DNA from: Candidatus Cloacimonadota bacterium
GTDB lineage: Bacteria; Cloacimonadota; Cloacimonadia; Cloacimonadales; JAIOQZ01
Direction: 5' to 3'
DNA length: 6,235 nt
Assembly: GCA_021106755.1 (NCBI GenBank)
Contig: JAIOTM010000095.1
Coordinates: forward strand, 1-6,235
Part shown: positions 1 to 5,482 of the stretch, one piece after another
Layout: each line of letters opens with the position of its first letter
Numbering within the stretch: position 1 is the stretch's first letter
The notes under the pieces: model-generated
What the model was told of the DNA's origin: nothing
Database searches by the model: none
The model's input: the letters and a program-made list of their open reading frames with translations, nothing else
Position numbers and translations under genes: made by a program

Positions 1-100
1 ACAAAGTGATAAAATAATCCAGCTCTCCATAGCGGAGTTGCTGGCAATCGCGATAAAAAAGATTCATATAGATGAATCAATCAGTATATTATTCAGATAA
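1..100 (+). CDS. prs: Ribose-phosphate pyrophosphokinase, C-terminal end (partial)
   Basis: Only the last 32 codons are present, read in frame from base 2 to the TAA at 98-100; the 5' part lies outside the window. The peptide contains SIAELLAIAIKKIH and ends with ESISILFR. This matches the usual Prs C-terminus: a hydrophobic helix in which a sensible -S-APLLAEAI-RIH-like block is followed by a short ESIS-LF ending. Prs makes PRPP from ribose 5-phosphate and ATP in the cytosol, feeding nucleotide, histidine and tryptophan synthesis. The neighbour supports the call, because prs followed by rplY and pth is a widespread order. The next gene starts 17 nt downstream, so the two are probably co-transcribed. 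The fragment is short, so the call rests on the C-terminal motif plus context. Confidence 0.85.
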   Translation, partial: QSDKIIQLSIAELLAIAIKKIHIDESISILFR

Positions 101-117
101 GTCTGTTGGAGGAATAG

Positions 118-768
118 ATGAAATTGGAACTTAACGCTGTAAAGCGAGAACTTGGAAAGAAATCAGAACGAAAGACCATGCGCCAGGACGGATTTATTCC
201 GGCTGTACTCTATGGAGGTGGCAGCGATGGACTCCCTGTTACTATAAACGAACGGGAATTTGTACAAAATTACCGCAAGAGTTTTGGTCATGTAGCTTTC
301 TGGGACCTTAAAATCGGAGATGAAACCGTTACCGCGGTTATTAAAGACAAGCAAGTACATCCTGTATCACGGAAAATCGTTCATATCGATTTTATGGAAC
401 TACATAAAGGAAAGAGCATCGTTCTGGATATCCCAGTTAACTACAACGGAACACCTGTTGGTACAAAAACTGGGGGAGCTGTAGATTATCTACTTCGCTC
501 ATTAACTGTTCATTCTCTGCCAAAAGATGTGAAAGACAGCATTGATGTTGATATTAGTGAACTGGATATTGGTGATACAATCTCTGTTGGAGACCTTGAA
601 CTTGGGGAAATGGAAACAAGAATACCACTTGATGTAACTGTGGTTCATGTTTATATTCCGAGAATAAAAGCGGAAGATACAGAAGAAGAAGCCGAAGAAG
701 AAATCGAAGGCGAAGGCGAAGGTGAAGGTGAAGGCGTTAGCGAGAAAGCCAAGGACTCAGAAAAATAA
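118..768 (+). CDS. rplY: 50S ribosomal protein L25 / general stress protein Ctc, long form with acidic tail
   Basis: This 216-residue protein belongs to the long (two-domain, CTC/TL5) class of bacterial L25, which binds 5S rRNA in the central protuberance of the large subunit. Residues 1-92 form the 5S-binding domain, with the characteristic RQDGFIPAVLYG block (22-33) and the HPVSRKIVHIDF block (81-92). Residues 95-183 form the C-terminal beta domain found in Ctc proteins. After residue 184 comes a strongly acidic, probably disordered tail with five Glu-Gly dipeptides (197-206), ending in a short charged stretch. The ATG at 118 has GGAGGA at 108-113, and the N-terminus aligns with the family. 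The gene lies 17 nt after prs and 2 nt before pth. The tail is longer and more repetitive than in textbook L25, though acidic tails are known in this family. Confidence 0.95.
   Translation: MKLELNAVKRELGKKSERKTMRQDGFIPAVLYGGGSDGLPVTINEREFVQNYRKSFGHVAFWDLKIGDETVTAVIKDKQVHPVSRKIVHIDFMELHKGKSIVLDIPVNYNGTPVGTKTGGAVDYLLRSLTVHSLPKDVKDSIDVDISELDIGDTISVGDLELGEMETRIPLDVTVVHVYIPRIKAEDTEEEAEEEIEGEGEGEGEGVSEKAKDSEK
706..735 (+). repeat. Hexanucleotide microsatellite (GAAGGY x5) in the rplY tail
   Basis: Five consecutive six-base units of GAAGGC or GAAGGT encode Glu-Gly repeated five times (L25 residues 197-206). The unit length is a multiple of three, so gain or loss of units would lengthen or shorten the acidic tail without breaking the frame. 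A GAA-rich run lies just upstream (about 681-702). That the copy number varies is an inference, not an observation. Confidence 0.9.
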
Positions 769-770
769 GC

Positions 771-1331
771 ATGAAGCTGATTGTAGGCTTGGGGAATCCC
801 GGGGCTAAATACAGCAACACGCGGCATAATGCCGGATTTATGGTACTTGACCAAATCGCGCGGAAAGAAAATCTTGTTTTTAAGAAAAACAGATTATACG
901 ATGCAGTGGAATTCGGATCGCTGGTTCTTGTTAAGCCAACAATTTACATGAATGACAGCGGACGAGCAATAACTTCCGCTATAACAGTCTTTCGACCGGA
1001 AGCCATACTCGTTGTTGTCGATGATATTCATCTGCCATCGGGGAAAATCCGGTTACGCGATCAGGGAGGAGATGGTGGACATAATGGTCTGAAATCTATC
1101 TCCGAAGCAGTTGGCGGAAAACAGTTCAGCAGGATTCGTATCGGGGTTAATAAACCGGAGTCCGGTAGTTTCAGAGGCTGGGTTCTGAATAGATTCAGTC
1201 AGGAAGAGATGAAGTTAATTGCTCCGGCAATTGACCTCTCAGCAAAGTTAGTTCGTCTTTTTGAACAAGGCGATTATCAAGATCTTTTAAATTTTTACAG
1301 TGCGGAGTGCGGTAAAACTAAAGACGCATAG
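771..1331 (+). CDS. pth: Peptidyl-tRNA hydrolase
   Basis: This 186-residue cytosolic enzyme cleaves the ester bond of peptidyl-tRNAs that drop off ribosomes, so the tRNA can be reused. Its length is typical of bacterial Pth. The family signatures are intact: GLGNPG at 6-11 with Asn9, TRHNAGF at 17-23 with the catalytic His19, KPTIYMN with Asn61, the DD pair at 84-85, and GGDGGHNGLKS at 99-109 with Asn105. These correspond to the Asn10, His20, Asn68, Asp93 and Asn114 set described for the E. coli enzyme. The ATG follows the rplY stop after only 2 nt. The best Shine-Dalgarno, AAGGA at 751-755, lies 15 nt upstream inside rplY, which is far. Translational coupling to rplY is therefore likely. The gene ends in TAG just before the rpsF leader. 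Confidence 0.96.
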   Translation: MKLIVGLGNPGAKYSNTRHNAGFMVLDQIARKENLVFKKNRLYDAVEFGSLVLVKPTIYMNDSGRAITSAITVFRPEAILVVVDDIHLPSGKIRLRDQGGDGGHNGLKSISEAVGGKQFSRIRIGVNKPESGSFRGWVLNRFSQEEMKLIAPAIDLSAKLVRLFEQGDYQDLLNFYSAECGKTKDA

Positions 1332-1344
1332 TTCGTCTGCCGCC

Positions 1345-1401
1345 TCTCCTATTCTGAGAAATCCGAAAATGGATTTTTCAGGATCACAAGACCGAAGGAG
1401 G
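1345..1401 (+). promoter_or_regulatory. Candidate S6:S18-type leader RNA that masks the rpsF ribosome binding site
   Basis: Bases 1351-1364 pair with 1371-1384 to give a 14-bp hairpin with two G-U wobbles and a GAAAAT loop. Immediately outside it, TCTCCT (1345-1350) pairs with AGGAGG (1396-1401), the rpsF Shine-Dalgarno, with five Watson-Crick pairs and one G-U. The two helices abut on the 5' side. On the 3' side they are separated by an 11-nt bulge, CACAAGACCGA (1385-1395), carrying CCG at 1392-1394. From established knowledge, many bacterial rpsF leaders carry a helix-bulge-hairpin with a CCG bulge that binds the S6:S18 complex and represses the operon. The fit is by eye, without a covariance model. 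No U-tract follows the hairpin, so it is not an intrinsic terminator. Confidence 0.6.
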
Positions 1402-1405
1402 AAAA

Positions 1406-1690
1406 GTGAGAAACTACGAGAGCATGATTGTGCTCAATCCAGAGCTGTCCGATCAGGACAAAGAAAAAGAGAACCAGGAAATCATTGATCTAATCGTTAA
1501 AGAACAAGGCGAATTAGTTAAAACCGATACCTGGGGAAAGAGAAAACTTGCCTACGATATTGAGAAACATCGGGAAGGCTATTACATTATCAATTACTTC
1601 AAATTACCACCAGAACGCTTACTTGAGATTGAACGTCATTACAAACTCAGCCCGAATATCATCCGTTACAACTTACTTAATCTCGACTAA
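1406..1690 (+). CDS. rpsF: 30S ribosomal protein S6
   Basis: S6 sits on the platform of the small subunit as a heterodimer with S18, which is encoded two genes downstream. The 94-residue product has the family's usual length and features. It has an N-terminal RNYESMIVLNP strand, a helix rich in Glu and Lys, TWGKRKLAYDIEKHREGYY at about 42-60 (the conserved W-GKR-LAY segment), and the C-terminal strand ending IIRYNLLNLD. The start is GTG. It is chosen because it gives the canonical M-R-x-Y-E beginning and lies 4 nt after the AAGGAGG at 1395-1401. The next ATG (1424) would remove strand 1. The gene is preceded by the only substantial non-coding gap of the window, and translation is probably controlled there. 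No C-terminal extension is present. Confidence 0.96.
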   Translation: MRNYESMIVLNPELSDQDKEKENQEIIDLIVKEQGELVKTDTWGKRKLAYDIEKHREGYYIINYFKLPPERLLEIERHYKLSPNIIRYNLLNLD

Positions 1691-1699
1691 GGAGTTAGA

Positions 1700-2137
1700 A
1701 TGGCAAAAGATCTGAGATTCCCGAATATCAATCAGGTAACAATTACCGGACGGTTAACCCGTGACCCGGAATTACGTTACACTCAAAATCGTACAGCACT
1801 GATAAATCTGCCGATAGCTTTCAGCCGCCGATTTCAATCTAATGGAGAATGGCAGGAGCAAACCAGTTACTGCGATGTAGTAGTATGGTCGAAGAAAGCA
1901 GAAGATTGTGCCAACTACCTCAAAAAGGGTAGCCCAATTCTTGTTGAAGGTTACCTGCAGGTAAGAACCTACGAGACCAAAGACGGTCAAAACCGTAAAG
2001 CTGTAGAAATAGTTTCCAATCGTGTTCATTTTCTGGAATGGAATGAAGCAAAAGGAAACAGCGAAGTTGCCACCGGACAAAACTACCCGGAACCTGACGG
2101 TGTAAATACAACAACCGACGATGATGTCCCGTTTTAG
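1700..2137 (+). CDS. ssb: Single-stranded DNA-binding protein
   Basis: SSB coats single-stranded DNA during replication, repair and recombination and recruits partner proteins through its acidic C-terminal tip. The 145-residue product has an OB fold at about 9-113. Recognisable pieces are NQVTITGRLTRDPELRYT (11-28), the FSRRF strand, the YCDVVVWSKKAEDCANYLKKG block and LVEGYLQVRTYE. A short linker of about 25 residues leads to the tip DDDVPF, the conserved partner-binding motif (DDDIPF in E. coli). AAGGAG at 1689-1694 precedes the ATG by 5 nt and overlaps the end of rpsF. The place between rpsF and rpsR is the classic one, so SSB supply is tied to ribosomal protein output. The 8-residue N-terminal extension before the OB fold resembles SSBs of FCB-type bacteria (inference from memory). 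Confidence 0.97.
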   Translation: MAKDLRFPNINQVTITGRLTRDPELRYTQNRTALINLPIAFSRRFQSNGEWQEQTSYCDVVVWSKKAEDCANYLKKGSPILVEGYLQVRTYETKDGQNRKAVEIVSNRVHFLEWNEAKGNSEVATGQNYPEPDGVNTTTDDDVPF

Positions 2138-2152
2138 AAAGGAGAAAATTTA

Positions 2153-2404
2153 ATGCCACGTACTATGCAACGTAATAGCGGACGGAGAAAAAAGTTTTTC
2201 CGTAAAAAATATTGTAAGTTTTGTGCTAATAAAGACCTGAAAATCGATTACAAAAACGTGGATTCACTGCGTTCTTTTGTTGCCGAATCAGGCAAAATCG
2301 TTCCCACCAGAATTACGGGAACTTGCGCGAAACACCAGCGGAGTCTTACCCGCGAGATTAAAAAAGCACGGATGATGGCGTTGTTGCCATTCAAGGGGGA
2401 ATAA
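2153..2404 (+). CDS. rpsR: 30S ribosomal protein S18, zinc-binding type
   Basis: S18 is the partner of S6 on the 30S platform. The 83-residue product has a basic N-terminus ([10 protein letters not shown]). Its core reads CKFC, then [13 protein letters not shown], then [17 protein letters not shown], and it ends [11 protein letters not shown]. This is the diagnostic order for the family. Cys21, Cys24, Cys58 and His61 form a plausible Zn site, which marks the cysteine-containing form rather than the E. coli or Bacillus cysteine-free form. AAAGGAG at 2138-2144 lies 8 nt before the ATG, just after the ssb stop. The 3' end carries AAGGGGG before the TAA. That run can also serve as Shine-Dalgarno for the following membrane protein. 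Confidence 0.97.
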   Translation: MPRTMQRNSGRRKKFFRKKYCKFCANKDLKIDYKNVDSLRSFVAESGKIVPTRITGTCAKHQRSLTREIKKARMMALLPFKGE

Positions 2405-2409
2405 CTCTG
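2393..2409 (+). promoter_or_regulatory. Shine-Dalgarno and probable CTG start of the DUF2232 gene, overlapping the rpsR end
   Basis: AAGGGGG (2393-2399) lies at the very end of rpsR. It is followed after 7 nt by an in-frame CTG (2407-2409), which opens a hydrophobic N-terminus for the next protein. No ATG, GTG or TTG exists in that frame between the upstream stop (2359-2361) and TTG 2470. Initiation at CTG by reinitiation after the rpsR stop is the simplest reading, but it is an inference. ATA 2401 and a -1 slip on the G run are alternatives. Confidence 0.4.
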
Positions 2410-3291
2410 TCACTCGCACTTTATGCGGCGGCAATATCCCTTACATCTGTAATTTCCCCTCATCTGGGGTTGTTCCTTGCTATAATTATAAGTGGTCACA
2501 TGCTCATCTTCGATGTCAAAGCGATACAGCGTTATTCGCTGGTATTTATCGCCATTCAGGTCTTACTGATTATTACAAATCAGATTGGCTACATCGAAGC
2601 AATGAATGCTGTGTTCGGCGTACTGATTGTTTTTGTCATGTATCTGAGGATATTGCGGCGGCATTATAGCTATCCGCTCGCGATAGTTTCTTCGGGACTG
2701 CTGGAACTGATTTTTGGTTTCTTTCGAAAATTGGTTTTCGGTGATTATTACAAAACACTCATTACGCAGGCAACTGAATTGCAAGAGGTCGCGGATGTCT
2801 TGCAGATTAGTGAGCAGCAATGGGAATCAATCCGTTCAACCCTTGAACGAACCGGAAGCCTGATGTGGGAATATCACATTGCTTTCTGGGTTGTCGCTAT
2901 GCTGTCAGCACTATATACAGCTTCGCTGTTGATGCGGCGCAAAACAGTCTTCGGCTGGGAACACGCGCTTACCCGGATTCCGCATTTCGTAATATATCTG
3001 CTGATAGCCGCCCTGCTGATTACATTGATTCCTGGATTATCGTCCATCGGGAAAAACCTGATAGTTGTACTGGGCTTTGTCTATTTGATACAAGGTCTTG
3101 CTATTATCGATTTTTTCTGGGGACAATTTATGCGGCGTTCAAAATGGCTGACAGCGGTTTTTATCCTGGTTCTGGTTATCAATATTTTCCTACTGGGATT
3201 AGTAGCGTTGATGGGCTTGTTCGACACCTGGTTTAATTTCAGAAAACAAAAACATCTGGAGGATATCAATGAAAATCATTCTGAAGAGTGA
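2407..3291 (+). CDS. DUF2232 / YybS-like polytopic membrane protein (start uncertain)
   Basis: This is a multi-pass inner-membrane protein of the DUF2232 (YybS) family, whose biochemical role is not established. Read from CTG 2407 it has 294 residues. Hydrophobic segments lie at about 3-34, 44-58, 63-80, 90-107, 156-175, 192-208, 216-237 and 248-271. Family-like features are the late IGKNL-to-YLIQGLAIIDFF stretch (about 214-236) and the C-terminal GLFDTWFNFRK (270-280). The first helix is coded between 2407 and 2500, upstream of the only standard starts (TTG 2470, ATG 2500), neither of which has well-placed ribosome binding. I therefore place the start at CTG 2407, preceded by AAGGGGG. A 273-residue form from TTG 2470 cannot be excluded. 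Its place between rpsR and rplI is the one YybS-type genes hold in many bacteria. The 3' end overlaps rplI by 23 nt. Confidence 0.75.
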   Translation: MSLALYAAAISLTSVISPHLGLFLAIIISGHMLIFDVKAIQRYSLVFIAIQVLLIITNQIGYIEAMNAVFGVLIVFVMYLRILRRHYSYPLAIVSSGLLELIFGFFRKLVFGDYYKTLITQATELQEVADVLQISEQQWESIRSTLERTGSLMWEYHIAFWVVAMLSALYTASLLMRRKTVFGWEHALTRIPHFVIYLLIAALLITLIPGLSSIGKNLIVVLGFVYLIQGLAIIDFFWGQFMRRSKWLTAVFILVLVINIFLLGLVALMGLFDTWFNFRKQKHLEDINENHSEE

Positions 3292-3913
3292 TATAGAGAA
3301 AGTAGGCGTAGCTGGCGATGTTGTAAATGTCGCCGATGGTTTCGCACGTAACTACCTGATTCCCAAGGGGTACGCTCTTTTCGCGTCTCCCGGCAATCTG
3401 AAGAAAGTAGAAAATATCCGGGAAATCGCTCAGGAAGAGCGTGTTAAGCGTGAGAACGAACTTAAAGAGATGGCTAAACAGATTAAAGGCATCGAAATAC
3501 ATTTCGAGAGAATGTCTGATAAAAATGGACATCTGTTCGGTTCTGTCTCTGAACTGGATATTGTTCAGGAATTGGAAGCACGCAACATAACTATCCACAA
3601 ATCCAACGTGAATATGAGCGCACATCTTAAAGAAGTTGGCTCGTACTATGTTACAATTAAATATTCTCAGGACATTCAGGCGAACCTGAAAGTTGTTGTT
3701 GAAAGCGAAAACGCTCCCGAACCGGAACCTGCTGAAGCAGTAGCGGAGAAGCTTGATTATGAAGCACAATCTGTTGATAAAGTGGTTGTTGCAGAAGAAG
3801 TTCAAGAAAACATCGAAACCAAACCTCAAACTGAAACCGAGCCTGTAGAAGTTGCTTCGGTAGAAGAAACAGTAGAAGAAACTCCTTTGGCAGAAGAAAA
3901 ACCTGCCGAATAA
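3269..3913 (+). CDS. rplI: 50S ribosomal protein L9 with long acidic C-terminal extension
   Basis: L9 binds 23S rRNA near the L1 stalk and helps hold reading frame. Residues 1-50 carry the N-terminal RNA-binding domain with the L9 signature GVAGDVVNVADGFARNYL continuing to IPKG (13-34). A charged connecting helix follows (about 48-75). The C-terminal domain (about 76-147) contains KNGHLFGSVSELDI. Ordinary L9 ends near residue 149. Here about 65 further residues rich in Glu, Pro, Val and Ala bring the length to 214 and are probably disordered. GGAGG at 3258-3262 lies 6 nt before the ATG and inside the DUF2232 gene, so translation is likely coupled to that gene. The tail resembles the acidic tail on L25 in the same window. 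Confidence 0.95.
   Translation: MKIILKSDIEKVGVAGDVVNVADGFARNYLIPKGYALFASPGNLKKVENIREIAQEERVKRENELKEMAKQIKGIEIHFERMSDKNGHLFGSVSELDIVQELEARNITIHKSNVNMSAHLKEVGSYYVTIKYSQDIQANLKVVVESENAPEPEPAEAVAEKLDYEAQSVDKVVVAEEVQENIETKPQTETEPVEVASVEETVEETPLAEEKPAE
3860..3883 (+). repeat. 12-bp tandem duplication in the rplI tail
   Basis: GTAGAAGAAACA (3860-3871) is followed at once by GTAGAAGAAACT (3872-3883). They encode Val-Glu-Glu-Thr twice within the acidic C-terminal extension of L9. The pair differs by one base. Further GAAGAA runs lie on both sides, at about 3796 and 3893. In-frame growth of the tail by slippage is a reasonable inference. Confidence 0.8.
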
Positions 3914-3931
3914 ATTTTCCTGGAGGTTACT

Positions 3932-4510
3932 ATGAAAAAAGTCATAGAAATCATAAAATGGGTCGCATTATTGGTGGTCTTTGCGTCACTGGGATTCGCA
4001 ACCGATAACCCCACTGTGATGGTGCCGATATATCTGGTATTTTTCATAATTGTATTTGCTGTTGTGTTTTGGTATGTGAAAAACCATAAGGAACACAAAG
4101 AAAGAAATCCGGCAACTATCATGTGGGTATTCAGGATTGCCGCGATTGTATTGCTGTATATCTGCCTGATGATGCCATCTAACGCTATAAAGATGGTTTT
4201 CAGCGACTACTTCAAGTCGGGATTTGATTTCAAAGTTATCCCGTTCATGCTGGTCGGTGCTGTTCTTGTTGCTCTCGGTGTTTTCGCAGTAGTTCTTATT
4301 AACCGTAATCGCGGCAGAAACACTGGACTGGTCATGGCAGGTTATCTACTGTTGATAATTACCTCGGCACTTCCAGCCATCGGTATGATGCAGTTCGATA
4401 CGAGTTACGACTCTATGGGAAAAGCTTACTACTCGGCACTCGTAATGGCTGTTACCGCGTGGTGGGGAATAGCCCTCTGGCAACGGAGCAAACAGCTTCA
4501 GGCACAGTAG
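3932..4510 (+). CDS. Unrecognised six-helix membrane protein
   Basis: I do not recognise this 192-residue protein. Six hydrophobic segments are visible at about 7-23, 29-49, 64-82, 102-123, 131-151 and 165-183. A basic His/Lys/Glu-rich loop (50-59) follows helix 2, and an Arg/Asn-rich loop (124-130) follows helix 4. Under the positive-inside rule both would face the cytoplasm. The third and fourth helices are linked by a loop with SDYFKSGFDFK, and the fifth and sixth by a loop with FDTSYDSMGKAYY. The first helix could act as an uncleaved signal anchor. There is no catalytic motif or known signature. GGAGG at 3922-3926 lies 5 nt before the ATG, 18 nt after rplI. The stop TAG (4508-4510) directly touches the ATG of the next gene, so the two are likely translationally coupled. 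Confidence 0.8.
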   Translation: MKKVIEIIKWVALLVVFASLGFATDNPTVMVPIYLVFFIIVFAVVFWYVKNHKEHKERNPATIMWVFRIAAIVLLYICLMMPSNAIKMVFSDYFKSGFDFKVIPFMLVGAVLVALGVFAVVLINRNRGRNTGLVMAGYLLLIITSALPAIGMMQFDTSYDSMGKAYYSALVMAVTAWWGIALWQRSKQLQAQ

Positions 4511-4825
4511 ATGAGCTTTGCTCCGGCTTCGAATTCAATTTCCGGATTAATTCTGGAGATTGCGGGCGAAGATTACAGAGAACTGATTCTGCTGGCTCAG
4601 GCATGGAAAAGCGTAGTTGGTAAAATCGTAGCGCGAAACGCAGGAATAAAAAGTTTTCGGCATGGAGTTATCCATGTCGGAGTGAAAAACAGTGTCTGGA
4701 TGCAGGAGTTTTTTTTTAAAAAACACGAGCTTATGAACAAGCTACATAACACGACTGGTATCGAAATAAAAGATATGCTTTTCTTTGTTCGCGACCCAGC
4801 CTCTGGAGTTTTATATAATGGATAA
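4511..4825 (+). CDS. dciA: DUF721 / DciA-family protein, minimal single-domain form
   Basis: This 104-residue protein fits the DUF721 (DciA) family, whose studied members help load the replicative helicase DnaB in bacteria lacking DnaC/DnaI-type loaders. Visible features are the leading AWKSVVG (31-37), the central HGVIHVGVKNSVWMQEF (51-67) with the conserved V-V-S-W-QE pattern, a Lys-rich helix with LMNKLHN (74-80), and a final strand IKDMLFFVR (86-94). Only the KH-like domain is present, without the disordered extension found on one side in proteobacterial and mycobacterial DciA. The ATG follows the upstream TAG with no gap and only a weak CAGG (4498-4501) upstream, so translation probably depends on the preceding gene. 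The 3' end overlaps rpe by 8 nt. The family call is good, while the loader function is inferred. Confidence 0.82.
   Translation: MSFAPASNSISGLILEIAGEDYRELILLAQAWKSVVGKIVARNAGIKSFRHGVIHVGVKNSVWMQEFFFKKHELMNKLHNTTGIEIKDMLFFVRDPASGVLYNG
4709..4723 (+). repeat. Homopolymer tract T9A6 inside the DciA-like gene
   Basis: Nine T residues (4709-4717) run directly into six A residues (4718-4723), read as TTT TTT TTT AAA AAA (Phe-Phe-Phe-Lys-Lys, residues 67-71). The tract contains T TTT TTT in zero frame, a slippage-prone arrangement. A -1 slip there meets TAA at 4717-4719 at once, which would truncate the protein within its core domain. Confidence 0.85.
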
Positions 4826-5477
4826 CAGAAGCGTAAAAATCGCGCCATCGTTACTTTCGGCGGACTTCACCCGACTCGGAGAAGAAATCCGTGCTTTGGA
4901 AGAAGCTGGTGCCGATATATTGCATCTCGACATCATGGATGGTCATTTTGTGCCCAACCTGACGTTTGGGTATCCCATTATAAAACAGATTCGTCAGATT
5001 ACAAAGCTACCATTAGACGCCCATTTTATGGTGACGAATCCGGCAAGTTATATAGAACAATACACAAGGCTTGGAATTGAGTACATATCATTCCATCAGG
5101 AAGCGACAGTACACCACCACCGACTCGCCAACGAGATAAGGGCTGGTGGTTCAAAAGCGGGTATTGCCCTGAATCCTTCTACTCCGGTAGAAACAGTTTT
5201 CGATATTCTGTCCTGGATAGACTTTATCCTTCTGATGAGCGTCAATCCCGGTTTCGGTGGACAAAGTTTCATCCCCGTGGTTTATAAAAAAATGAAACAA
5301 CTGCGGCAATATTGTCGTGAAAACGATTTGGAACTACCGGAAATTCAGATAGATGGTGGAGTAAACGGAGAAAACGCTTCCCTTCTCACAGATGCTGGTT
5401 GCGGAATTCTCGTGGCAGGTTCGTACATCCTGAAAAGCGATGATTATGCTAACAGAATCGTTTCTTTGCGGAGTTAA
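4818..5477 (+). CDS. rpe: Ribulose-phosphate 3-epimerase
   Basis: Rpe interconverts ribulose 5-phosphate and xylulose 5-phosphate in the pentose phosphate pathway, in the cytosol, as a metal-dependent TIM barrel. The 219-residue product has the normal length. It shows IAPSLLSADF (8-17), LHLDIMDGHFVPNLTFG (35-51), LDAHFMV (66-72), SVNPGFGGQSF (141-151) and IQIDGGVN (176-183). Expected metal ligands and acid/base residues are His36, Asp38, His69 and Asp179, all present. ATG 4818 is preferred over the in-frame TTG 4785 because it has GGAG at 4805-4808 with a 9-nt spacer, and because family members begin just before IAPS. The start lies inside the end of the dciA-like gene (8-nt overlap). A role supplying ribose 5-phosphate for PRPP is compatible with prs upstream but not specific. 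Confidence 0.97.
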   Translation: MDNRSVKIAPSLLSADFTRLGEEIRALEEAGADILHLDIMDGHFVPNLTFGYPIIKQIRQITKLPLDAHFMVTNPASYIEQYTRLGIEYISFHQEATVHHHRLANEIRAGGSKAGIALNPSTPVETVFDILSWIDFILLMSVNPGFGGQSFIPVVYKKMKQLRQYCRENDLELPEIQIDGGVNGENASLLTDAGCGILVAGSYILKSDDYANRIVSLRS

Positions 5478-5482
5478 TGTAA

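Noticed and set aside
1261..1291. TTGAAC followed by TTTAAA in the pth 3' end as a promoter for rpsF
   Set aside because: Spacing is about 19 nt and both boxes are weak matches in AT-rich coding sequence. There is not enough to call a promoter, although one before rpsF would make sense.
1351..1384. Strong hairpin after pth as an intrinsic terminator
   Set aside because: No T-rich tract follows on the + strand (CACAAGACC comes next), and none follows on the - strand. The hairpin sits against the rpsF ribosome binding site, so a leader role is more plausible.
1300..1488. Small + strand open frame spanning the pth end, the leader and the rpsF start
   Set aside because: Composition is low-complexity and basic with no family resemblance. 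It overlaps two certain genes in another frame and would need to be translated through the leader hairpin.
1772..2159. Two - strand open frames opposite ssb and the start of rpsR
   Set aside because: Both are antisense to well-conserved genes, with no ribosome binding site and no recognisable domain.
2865..3236. + strand frame inside the DUF2232 gene
   Set aside because: It is out of frame within a gene whose hydrophobic periodicity and C-terminal signature are clear.
3266..3829. Long - strand open frame opposite rplI
   Set aside because: It is the complement of a certain ribosomal gene. The translation is rich in Phe, Asn, Cys and Arg as expected for an antisense shadow, and it has no motif.
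4785..4817. TTG 4785 as the rpe start
   Set aside because: It would add 11 residues not typical of Rpe. ATG 4818 has a well-spaced GGAG and gives the standard N-terminus.
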